Shown: positions 6,215 through 12,431 of the stretch, piece by piece
How positions within the stretch are numbered: position 1 is the stretch's first letter
Layout of the letters: each line of letters begins with the position of its first letter
DNA from: CAXRGH01 sp964230195
GTDB lineage: Bacteria > Pseudomonadota > Gammaproteobacteria > Enterobacterales > Alteromonadaceae
Length of the DNA stretch: 12,431 nucleotides
Direction of reading: 5' to 3'
NCBI GenBank assembly: GCA_964230195.1
Contig: CAXRGH010000129.1
Location: forward strand, 1-12,431
Made by a program: the position numbers and the translations under genes
Notes under the pieces: generated by a model
Database searches by the model: none
The model's input: only the letters and a program-made list of their open reading frames with translations
Told to the model about the DNA's origin: nothing

Positions 6215-6796
6215 TTAGCTAGAGGGTAAGCTCTCTTTGATTGCGCTCAGGAGTTTGTCATCAGTAGGCTTGACTCGTGATGAGAAACTTTGAATTGTTT
6301 TACCGTCTGCGCTGATTAAGTACTTGTAAAAGTTCCACTTTGGCGTAGTTCCTGATTTATTGGCAAGAATACGGAATAGCGGGTCTGCGTCACTGCCTCG
6401 CACGGGGGTAGTTTCAAACATCGGAAATTTGACCCCATATGTTTTCTCACACAGTTCTGCAGTCTTTCCTTCATCATCATCTTCTTGGAAAAAATCGTGA
6501 GATGGGAATCCAATAACCACTAAACCTTTATCTTTGTAGTCTTGATACAAAGCTTCCAACGCAGTGAATTGTTTGGTAAATCCACAATAACTTGCCGTAT
6601 TGACCACTAATACTGCTTTCCCATTATATTCATCGCATAAATTGACGGTTTCCTGAGAGTTCAGTTTACGCTTTACAAACTTAAGTGCAGTGGGGCATTC
6701 ATTGACTGCTGCCGTGACTGAAGGTGCGCTGGTGGCGTTAACCTGAGTGGTAATGCTAAGGGCCACAACGGCACCCAATATTAAAAGTTTTTTCAT
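6215..6796 (-). CDS. Exported glutathione peroxidase family protein
   Basis: 193 residues. A signal peptide (MKKLLILGAVVALSITTQVNA, likely cut after Ala21) sends it to the periplasm; the rest is a thioredoxin-fold peroxidase of normal GPx core length. NTASYCGFTKQ carries the peroxidatic Cys71 (Cys rather than Sec). GFPSHDFFQED carries the catalytic Gln104, and KWNFYKYLI carries Trp154 and Asn155, completing the Cys-Gln-Trp-Asn active site. The family's common GFPCNQF is PSHDF here. Cys116 (AELCEKTYGVKFP) lies in the helix where thioredoxin-dependent bacterial and plant members keep their resolving Cys, so reduction by a thioredoxin-like partner is more likely than by glutathione. It reduces hydroperoxides to water or alcohols. 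Divergent from the S9 peptidase gene, with only 68 bp between the chosen starts. No OxyR site is apparent. Confidence 0.9.
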   Translation of the reverse strand: MKKLLILGAVVALSITTQVNATSAPSVTAAVNECPTALKFVKRKLNSQETVNLCDEYNGKAVLVVNTASYCGFTKQFTALEALYQDYKDKGLVVIGFPSHDFFQEDDDEGKTAELCEKTYGVKFPMFETTPVRGSDADPLFRILANKSGTTPKWNFYKYLISADGKTIQSFSSRVKPTDDKLLSAIKESLPSS

Positions 6797-6864
6797 TTCT
6801 ATCGCTCTATTGGTTATCTGAGTATATGCTTTACGCTATTTTCTATTTCTTGGATGATTTTTCA

Positions 6865-9447
6865 ATGAAAAACACACAGTTCACTTATTTTTCTGTGAAG
6901 TCGCTTTGGCCAATACCATTAACAGTCATCATGCTGTTACTACAAGCTTGTAGCGCAACCTTGGAACATTCGAGCGTTAATAAGTCAGCAGAGCAAACTC
7001 AGCTACGTAACCTCAATGTTCAAAAAAACAGGGAGATTGTGGAACGGCAGTACGGAAAGTCAGATGAGGTTGCCCCACAGGCTGCTGAGGTTCAAGAGAA
7101 GTTGACGTTACAACAGATTATGGCGAATCCTGATTGGATCGGTCTGGCACCAAAGCACGTCACATGGTCGTTTGATTCGAGCGCAGTGTTGTATCAACAA
7201 GTACCTTATGACCAATCGATTTTTGAATTGCAGCGCTATGACCTAAGTGCAAAGCAAACGCAAAAAGTGGCTATGGACAATTACCATTTAAATTTGCAAC
7301 AGAATAAAGTGATGTCATCTGACGGGGCTTATGCTGCTTGGGTATTTTCAAAGAATATTTTCATTGCTTCTGCTGAAACGGGCGATGTTCAACAGGTTAC
7401 ATTTGATACAAACGTGCCAACCGCATTGCAGTTTATCAATGCCACTCAGTTAACCTTTCAACAGGGGGCGCGTTTATTCATCGTGGATGCTCGAGAACAA
7501 CAAGTTAAACAGTTAGCTCAGTGGCATTTTGGTCAACCTAAGAAAGCGAGTAAGCCACCGAAAGATTATCTGGCGGAGCAACAGCAACAGTTGATCAAGT
7601 ATATTGGCAAACAAAAAGAAAAGCAGCGACAACGATTTAAGTATTACCAACAACTACGAGAACACAATTCGGTAGCAGCGCAATCGGAATTCTACTTACC
7701 GCAAGGACACCGTCTTGTCACGCTGCGGGTATCGCCAAGTGGCTTACACGCCATAGCGGTGACTGAGCCAAATACATCGTGGCGTGGTGAGGGTGATATT
7801 ATGCCCAACTACATTGACCCTGATGGTCGCATTACAAACGAAAAAGTGCGTCGTAAAATCGCTGATGCCAAACCGGTGGACCAATCATTCTTCATGGTTC
7901 AGCTTAAAAGCGGTAAGGTACAAAAATTATCATTCTCTCAGTTACCCGGTTACAACGACGATGTGCTAGCTACGGTGAAACAAGAAAACGCGAAGCGTAA
8001 AGGTAACACTTATACAGCAAATCGGCTGCCCAGAGCGATTGGTTTGGTGCAAGATTGGTATTGGTCGCAGTCAGCAATACAGTGGCACAGTAATGCTCAA
8101 CGAGTAGCGATTATGCTTGAAGCGTGGGATAACAAAGACCGTTGGCTAGTCACAGCACAGCCTAATTCGTCCAAAGTTGAACTTCAGCATAGACTTCACG
8201 ATCCCGCTTGGATTGCCTATAAATTTAATGAGTTTGGTTGGTTCAGTGATTCTGAAATTTTGTATCTACTCTCCGAGGAATCTGGCTATTCGCATCTTTA
8301 CAAAAAGCCATTGTCGGGAAAGTTAACGCCATTGACAAGCGGCAAATATGAAGTCAGAACATTACACAAAACTAACAATGATAAACGAATATATTTTACA
8401 GCAAATGAAAGGCATCCAGGAATTTATGAGGTTTATTCGGTTGATGTGCAAACAGGTGAAATAGTCCAACACACTGAACTTAACGGGATCACGGACTTTC
8501 AACTCAGTCCCAATGAAAAACATTTGCTGTTAACCCACAGTAAAATGGGGAATCCGCCCGAGTTGTTTTTAGCATCCGCTTCTGCAGTGGAACGGGATGT
8601 GCCAGAGCAGATAACCAATACGGTATCCGAAGCATTTCAGCAAAACGTTCAGATCAGTCCAGAGATTGTGACAATACCATCGTCTCACGGTGACCAGCCC
8701 ATATTCGCACGTTTGTTTCTACCGTCAGATTTCAACCAAAGCCGCTCAGAACAGTACAAAGCCGTTATTTTTACCCACGGTGCAGGCTATCTCCAAAATG
8801 CGCATTATGGATGGTCTTCTTATTTTAGAGAAACCTTGTTTAACGTTTTCTTGTCTCAACAAGGGTACGTAGTGCTTGATGTTGATTATCGAGCCTCCGC
8901 AGGTTATGGCAGAGATTGGCGGACATCTATTTACAGAAGAATGGGGGAGCCGGAAGTCGAGGATCTCGTTGATAGTGTGGATTGGCTTTCTCAACACTGG
9001 AACGTGGATCGTGAAAGGGTCGGTACCTACGGTGGATCGTACGGTGGTTTCTTGACTTTCATGGCAATGTTTAACCAACCTGATTTGTTTAAAGCTGGCG
9101 CTGCACTCAGACCTGTGACAGATTGGGCACATTACAATACAGCGTATACAAGCAACATATTGAATACGCCAAACGTTGATCCTATTGCCTACGAAAGGAG
9201 TTCACCCATCTATTTCGCTGAAGGCTTGAAAAATGCGCTGCTGATTAACGCACCTATGGTTGACAGCAATGTGCATTTCCACGATGTTGTTAGACTGGTA
9301 CAGCGACTCATTGAACTTGAGAAAGAAAACTTTGAAACCGCGATTTATCCGGTAGAGCCCCATGGCTTTGTACAACCTTCCAGTTGGTTAGATGAGTATC
9401 GACGAATATTCAAACTGTTTGAAAATGAGCTGTCACCAAAAGATTGA
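6865..9447 (+). CDS. S9-family (prolyl oligopeptidase/DPP-like) serine peptidase lipoprotein
   Basis: 860 residues from ATG 6865, chosen because it gives a proper lipoprotein signal (MKNTQF..., hydrophobic stretch, lipobox LLQAC, Cys29 then Ser), pointing to the outer membrane. An ATG at 6826 would add 13 residues before the signal. After a Gln/Lys-rich linker comes a WD-like beta-propeller region (about 90-580) and then an alpha/beta-hydrolase domain (about 610-860). The triad is visible: Ser725 in GTYGGSYGGF, Asp800 in APMVDSNVHF, and His833 in VEPHGFVQP. The closing segment, SSWLDEYRRIFKLFE, is typical of the bacterial S9 branch. It probably removes N-terminal dipeptides or cleaves after proline in short peptides entering the periplasm. 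The propeller contains a charged KQKEKQRQRFKYYQQ insertion near residue 250. A DUF2956-type gene follows 16 bp downstream, likely in one operon. Confidence 0.9.
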   Translation: MKNTQFTYFSVKSLWPIPLTVIMLLLQACSATLEHSSVNKSAEQTQLRNLNVQKNREIVERQYGKSDEVAPQAAEVQEKLTLQQIMANPDWIGLAPKHVTWSFDSSAVLYQQVPYDQSIFELQRYDLSAKQTQKVAMDNYHLNLQQNKVMSSDGAYAAWVFSKNIFIASAETGDVQQVTFDTNVPTALQFINATQLTFQQGARLFIVDAREQQVKQLAQWHFGQPKKASKPPKDYLAEQQQQLIKYIGKQKEKQRQRFKYYQQLREHNSVAAQSEFYLPQGHRLVTLRVSPSGLHAIAVTEPNTSWRGEGDIMPNYIDPDGRITNEKVRRKIADAKPVDQSFFMVQLKSGKVQKLSFSQLPGYNDDVLATVKQENAKRKGNTYTANRLPRAIGLVQDWYWSQSAIQWHSNAQRVAIMLEAWDNKDRWLVTAQPNSSKVELQHRLHDPAWIAYKFNEFGWFSDSEILYLLSEESGYSHLYKKPLSGKLTPLTSGKYEVRTLHKTNNDKRIYFTANERHPGIYEVYSVDVQTGEIVQHTELNGITDFQLSPNEKHLLLTHSKMGNPPELFLASASAVERDVPEQITNTVSEAFQQNVQISPEIVTIPSSHGDQPIFARLFLPSDFNQSRSEQYKAVIFTHGAGYLQNAHYGWSSYFRETLFNVFLSQQGYVVLDVDYRASAGYGRDWRTSIYRRMGEPEVEDLVDSVDWLSQHWNVDRERVGTYGGSYGGFLTFMAMFNQPDLFKAGAALRPVTDWAHYNTAYTSNILNTPNVDPIAYERSSPIYFAEGLKNALLINAPMVDSNVHFHDVVRLVQRLIELEKENFETAIYPVEPHGFVQPSSWLDEYRRIFKLFENELSPKD

Positions 9448-9463
9448 CCATAAGAGCGTAACC

Positions 9464-9820
9464 ATGAAAAAGAATAAATCTACGATCTCGCCTGAATCAC
9501 AAGTTGAGGCAGAAAAAATAGCGAAAAAGACTCAACGCCCTGGGCAAACAAAAGAGCAAACGCGCCTCATTACGCAAGGAATTGCAAAGGGAATCGCTGA
9601 GTATAAAAAGCAACACAAAGCCCGGATGCGTTCGTTGGATAAGCAAAGGAAACAATCAAACGCGGCAGAAAATATAGTAAGTCATACCGAGGGTGAAAGA
9701 CAGCTTGAGTCATCGGAGAATCGAGTATCTCTTGGACTCTTGATTTGGAGTATTCTCGCTTCCGTTGGCTGCATATTGGCTACTTATGCATGGTTGACCA
9801 AGTTGACGCTTGGCAGTTGA
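9464..9820 (+). CDS. DUF2956-type small membrane protein
   Basis: 118 residues from ATG 9464, with a modest AAGAG site about eight bases upstream; an earlier TTG in frame lies inside the peptidase gene and is not credible. The N-terminal two-thirds is highly charged and helical, with SPESQVEAEKIAKKTQRPGQ and QTRLITQGIAKGIAEYKKQ, the conserved core I associate with the uncharacterised DUF2956 family of marine gammaproteobacteria. A variable acidic linker follows, then one C-terminal membrane helix (about 91-112, LGLLIWSILASVGCILATYAW). The protein is thus tail-anchored in the inner membrane with a basic cytosolic domain. Function is unknown. Only 16 bp separate it from the S9 peptidase gene, which suggests co-transcription but not necessarily shared function. 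Confidence 0.82.
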   Translation: MKKNKSTISPESQVEAEKIAKKTQRPGQTKEQTRLITQGIAKGIAEYKKQHKARMRSLDKQRKQSNAAENIVSHTEGERQLESSENRVSLGLLIWSILASVGCILATYAWLTKLTLGS

Positions 9821-9870
9821 CACATAATTCACCAATTGCGAGCATTGGACGCTTGTGTGCAAAGTGTGGG

Positions 9871-10467
9871 TTAGTCTTCGCGTTTGGTTCTAAAGTTTAT
9901 GAGTGTAACAATCACAAACCATAACATACCCGCCATCGCACCATAGAGGTGGGCATCAATGGCGACTCGGGCATCAATCAAACTGGCCAGGGACTCGTTA
10001 GGAGCACTGAACTGTTCGTGAATGATTTTTAGCCATACACCAATCAGCAGTAACCAGCCACCTTTGGTCTTACTCTTGATGTCTTGCAGTGCTCCCCACG
10101 TGAATAAACCGTGCAGCGCTCCCGAGAGCCCAACATAGGATGTCATACTCGGGTCATAGTGATATAAGCACACAGTGACCATCAAGGAATAAAGTGTCAG
10201 CATCAGGAAGTACTGACCTATTCGATAGTAGTCACCGTGTAGTGCCCACAACAGAAAAACCCCAGCACAATTCAAAAGCAAATGATAGACGTTAGAGTGG
10301 AGCCAGTTGCCAGTAATAAAGCGCCACCATTCCCCGTTCTCAACGCCGCTGCGACTAAAAGGCAGATGAGATTCTGCAACACTGCCAAGAAAAAATAACA
10401 CGAAAGCCGCTACAATGGTGATTAACGGGCCATAGTATTGTTGTTTTTGTAATGGTAAGTTAAACAT
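9871..10467 (-). CDS. rrtA: Rhombosortase (rhomboid-family intramembrane serine protease)
   Basis: 198 residues from ATG 10467 (MFNLPLQKQQ). A longer frame opens at TTG 10521 with 18 more residues, but these look non-coding. A polytopic inner-membrane protein of about six helices. It shows the rhombosortase pattern: GEWWRFITGNWLHSNVYHLLLNCAG (46-69; Trp47, His57, His62, Asn66), the rhomboid nucleophile Ser115 in VGLSGALHG, and the catalytic His173 in DAHLYGAMAG. Rhombosortases cleave proteins bearing a C-terminal GlyGly-CTERM anchor, allowing their release or lipid attachment at the surface after type II secretion. No GlyGly-CTERM tail is present on any complete protein here, so substrates must be elsewhere. 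It is convergent with the DUF2956-type gene and divergent from the enoyl-CoA hydratase-family gene. The gene symbol follows family resemblance. Confidence 0.85.
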   Translation of the reverse strand: MFNLPLQKQQYYGPLITIVAAFVLFFLGSVAESHLPFSRSGVENGEWWRFITGNWLHSNVYHLLLNCAGVFLLWALHGDYYRIGQYFLMLTLYSLMVTVCLYHYDPSMTSYVGLSGALHGLFTWGALQDIKSKTKGGWLLLIGVWLKIIHEQFSAPNESLASLIDARVAIDAHLYGAMAGMLWFVIVTLINFRTKRED

Positions 10468-10559
10468 AATAAGTGGTACAACCAGATTGTGATGACATGG
10501 AACTCGTGTTGTGCCAGCCAATAATTCTAACCTTTACAACATATTAAAGGGAGTATGTC

Positions 10560-11336
10560 ATGGAAGCAACCAATAACCCGATTGTCGTGACTCGTGATGG
10601 CGCGGTCTTGACCGTCGCCCTCAACCGAGCTGAAAAGAAAAATGCGTTTACACAACAGATGTATCAGGCATGTGCTGATGCATTCACATCTGTGAGTAAA
10701 GACGAGAGTATTAAAGTGGTGGTGTTCAGGGGGACTGGTGGCTGTTTTTCGGCAGGTAATGATTTACAGGACTTTTTGTCACATCAGCATGCGCCAGAAC
10801 CCTTTAAGCATACCTTGGCATTTATGCGGGCGTTGCTGCACTGCCCAGTTCCAGTGGTGGCTGAAGTTCAGGGGGTCGCTATTGGTATAGGTACTACGTT
10901 ACTGCAACATTGTGATTTTGTATACGCTCAATCAGACAGTAAATTTGCAGTGCCTTTCACACAGCTAGGGTTATGCCCTGAATATGCTGCCAGCCAACGT
11001 TTGATTGATATTGTGGGACTGCGTAAAGCCACTGAATGGTTACTGCTTGCGGAACCTTTTACCGCTCACGAGGCGTTGCAGGCAGGACTTCTCAATCAAT
11101 TGTTTGATGATGCAACTGAGCTGACCGCACAAGTGAATAAAACAGTCGCTCGATTAGTCTCGTTGCCGCGTGATGCCATGGTTACATCAAAGCGCTTGAT
11201 AGCGGCCCCAGATACGGTTGACGTGATTGAGCGTGAGATTATTGAGTTCGGGCGATTATTAGCTGCAGAGGCCGCACAAGAAGCAATGGAGGCTTTTGTT
11301 GAGCGTCGTCCAGTGAATTCAGAGAGATATCAGTAA
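10560..11336 (+). CDS. Enoyl-CoA hydratase/isomerase (crotonase) family protein
   Basis: 258 residues, the usual crotonase length, from ATG 10560 with AAAGGGAG six bases upstream. The oxyanion hole is formed by CFSAGNDLQDF (62-72) and VQGVAIGIGTTL (103-114). In classical hydratases two glutamates act; here the first position falls in PFTQLGL and is not Glu, while LGLCPEYAAS keeps Glu141 at the site used by delta3,delta2-enoyl-CoA isomerases. The PF..LGL.PE..AS segment also resembles that branch. It is therefore more likely to shift double bonds of unsaturated acyl-CoA, or act on a related CoA ester, than to hydrate enoyl-CoA, although many close relatives are annotated simply as hydratases. 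It is cytosolic and monocistronic, and no other fatty-acid oxidation genes are nearby. Confidence 0.9.
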   Translation: MEATNNPIVVTRDGAVLTVALNRAEKKNAFTQQMYQACADAFTSVSKDESIKVVVFRGTGGCFSAGNDLQDFLSHQHAPEPFKHTLAFMRALLHCPVPVVAEVQGVAIGIGTTLLQHCDFVYAQSDSKFAVPFTQLGLCPEYAASQRLIDIVGLRKATEWLLLAEPFTAHEALQAGLLNQLFDDATELTAQVNKTVARLVSLPRDAMVTSKRLIAAPDTVDVIEREIIEFGRLLAAEAAQEAMEAFVERRPVNSERYQ

Positions 11337-11377
11337 TCGTGCTAAGAGTGGTGAATACTGTCATCGACAACGGATGA

Positions 11378-11842
11378 TTAGTAGGGAAATTCAGTTATGC
11401 GCTGAATTTTCCAGCTTCCACTGCGAGAGGATAATTCCACTTTTCTGATTTCATCAATCTTTTTACCGTGGAGTAAACCTGAGAAGTACAACACAATGGT
11501 AGAGCGTTTTCCTGATATCTGCTCAAAACGACTTTCCCCTCCACGCACTTCCATGCTCACGGTATCGTAAGGTAAGTTAAGCACATGGCGCTGTACGTTT
11601 CGGTTGGTGTGATAACGGGTAATCATGCGCTGTAAACTTTCGCTGCAGTAGGGTAAAGCTCCATTGATGTTATCGTCGTTGTAGATGTGTTCAAAAAATT
11701 TGATGGCAGCGTATTCGGGCGAATTGACGTTGATGTCGCCACCTTTCTTATCAACGGTCATGACTTCTTCTTCGGAAGAGCATCCGCTGAGCGCGCTGAT
11801 ACTGAGAAATATGAGAATGAGTAGGTGAGTGAGTAATTTCAT
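11378..11842 (-). CDS. Lipoprotein of unknown function (NTF2/DUF4878-like appearance)
   Basis: 154 residues with a lipoprotein signal: MKLLTHLLILIFLSISALSGC, Cys21 followed by SSEEE, so outer-membrane sorting is likely. A short acidic linker precedes a compact domain of about 110 residues that opens with SPEYAAIKFFEHIYNDDN, a helix typical of NTF2/DUF4878-type lipoproteins (small alpha+beta domains with a pocket), and ends in beta strands (STIVLYFSGLL, KVELSSRSGSWKIQRI). That fold assignment is a resemblance only. It lies downstream of cysK on the same strand but beyond a strong terminator, so it is probably transcribed separately. There is no clear Shine-Dalgarno; AGTCG precedes the ATG weakly. 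Function unknown. Confidence 0.83.
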   Translation of the reverse strand: MKLLTHLLILIFLSISALSGCSSEEEVMTVDKKGGDINVNSPEYAAIKFFEHIYNDDNINGALPYCSESLQRMITRYHTNRNVQRHVLNLPYDTVSMEVRGGESRFEQISGKRSTIVLYFSGLLHGKKIDEIRKVELSSRSGSWKIQRITEFPY

Positions 11843-11892
11843 TTTACGACTGCCAAAGTTGATCCATCGGCTATGAGTGTCGTTGTTCCCTG

Positions 11893-11930
11893 TAAAAAAG
11901 TAAAGGAGAAAACTGTGTTTTCTCCTTTAC
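11893..11930 (-). terminator. Rho-independent terminator of cysK
   Basis: A perfect 14-bp stem, GTAAAGGAGAAAAC / ACA / GTTTTCTCCTTTAC on the minus strand, followed by TTTTTTACA. It starts about 30 bp after the cysK stop and insulates the downstream lipoprotein gene. Confidence 0.93.
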
Positions 11931-11959
11931 TCATTTCAATATTATTGAGCGGCAGTTGA

Positions 11960-12431
11960 CTACTGTTGCATCTCGAGTTCGCTGAACTGATCTGCAAACA
12001 GTGGGCTTGAGAGATAACGCTCTGCTGCACTTGGTAAAATCACAACAATATTTTTATCGCTGTACTCTGGCTTTTCAGCAAGACGTTTTGCAGCCACAAC
12101 AGCAGCACCGGAAGAAATACCAACGAGAATCCCTTCTTCTTTCATCAGTTGAAGTGCCATTGCAATTGCTTCTTCATTCGATACCTGCTCAACACTATCC
12201 ACGAGATCGAGATCTAAGTTACCTGGAATGAATCCGGCACCAATCCCTTGGATTTTGTGAGGCCCTGGGGTCAACTCTTCACCTGCTTTTGCTTGCGTAA
12301 TGACTGGTGAGTCTGTTGGTTCAACAGCAACTGACTCTACTGCCTTGCCTTTGGTGTTTTTCAAATAGCGGCTAACACCCGTGATGGTGCCACCTGTTCC
12401 AACACCAGCAACAAATACATCAATGTTTCCG
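11960..12431 (-). CDS. cysK: Cysteine synthase A, C-terminal half (5' end outside window)
   Basis: 156 complete codons are visible, running off the right edge; CysK is about 320 residues, so roughly the N-terminal half, including the PLP lysine, is missing from the window. The part seen aligns with E. coli CysK throughout: the PLP phosphate loop GVGTGGTITGVSRY, VAVEPTDSPVI, GPHKIQGIGAGFIPGNLDL, and GILVGISSGAAV with the serine that contacts the PLP ring nitrogen, ending LFADQFSELEMQQ. CysK makes L-cysteine from O-acetylserine and sulfide and can form the cysteine synthase complex with CysE. PHKIQGIGAGFIP favours CysK over the CysM isozyme. The promoter lies outside the window, so CysB control cannot be judged. 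A strong terminator follows directly. Confidence 0.95.
   Translation of the reverse strand, partial: GNIDVFVAGVGTGGTITGVSRYLKNTKGKAVESVAVEPTDSPVITQAKAGEELTPGPHKIQGIGAGFIPGNLDLDLVDSVEQVSNEEAIAMALQLMKEEGILVGISSGAAVVAAKRLAEKPEYSDKNIVVILPSAAERYLSSPLFADQFSELEMQQ

Noticed and set aside
6826..6864. Earlier ATG for the S9 peptidase
   Set aside because: It would add 13 residues (MLYAIFYFLDDFS) ahead of a well-formed lipoprotein signal; ATG 6865 is the better start.
8746..9132. Open frame of 128 codons on the minus strand
   Set aside because: It lies entirely inside the S9 peptidase hydrolase domain, whose catalytic motifs are intact in the other strand; it is a shadow frame without a ribosome site.
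9821..9870. Possible terminator between the DUF2956-type and rhombosortase genes (CCAAT...ATTGG)
   Set aside because: A five-pair AT-rich stem without a T run on either strand is too weak to call.
10468..10521. Upstream TTG start for the rhombosortase
   Set aside because: The extra 18 residues have no family resemblance and the ATG at 10467 gives a normal N-terminus, though the ribosome site is weak for both.
11839..12030. Minus-strand frame between cysK and the lipoprotein
   Set aside because: It overlaps the cysK 3' end in another frame and runs through the strong terminator stem; its sequence is not protein-like.
12001..12231. Plus-strand frame antisense to cysK
   Set aside because: cysK conservation explains this DNA fully.

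Overview
The window looks like chromosomal DNA of a marine gammaproteobacterium, most likely Vibrionaceae. This is inferred from gene content (a rhombosortase-type rhomboid protease, a DUF2956-type membrane protein, a CysK close to the E. coli enzyme, an initiator tRNA almost identical to that of E. coli) and from moderate GC with AT-rich intergenic DNA. No species can be named from the sequence alone.

Region 1 (1-1640, + strand, visibly AT-rich) is the most unusual part. It holds the 3' end of a large or unknown protein whose C-terminus resembles a serine-hydrolase (lipase-like) domain. This overlaps by 4 bp a lipoprotein gene, which in turn overlaps a second lipoprotein gene. The second lipoprotein frame carries an in-frame TAA and then continues in the same frame for 60 more codons, so it is either a recent pseudogene or a truncated gene. 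The arrangement fits a secreted antibacterial lipase effector or polymorphic toxin followed by lipoprotein immunity genes, one of them decaying. A strong bidirectional terminator closes the region.

Region 2 (1640-6800) is ordinary core genome. It contains a CNNM/CBS-domain membrane protein (-) lying downstream of an initiator tRNA-fMet gene (-) with a stringent-type promoter; a 74-residue cysteine-containing protein of unknown function (+); an aspartate/aromatic aminotransferase (-); a divergently transcribed Cys/Met-metabolism PLP enzyme (+) that probably starts at TTG; and an exported glutathione peroxidase (-).

Region 3 (6800-12431) holds an S9-family prolyl-oligopeptidase-like lipoprotein (+) in a probable operon with a DUF2956-type protein, a rhombosortase (-), an enoyl-CoA hydratase/isomerase family protein whose active site looks more like an isomerase (+), a small lipoprotein of unknown function (-), and the C-terminal half of cysteine synthase A (cysK, -), which runs off the right edge. 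Two sulfur-amino-acid enzymes and an aminotransferase are present, but they are not in one operon and no shared regulation is visible.
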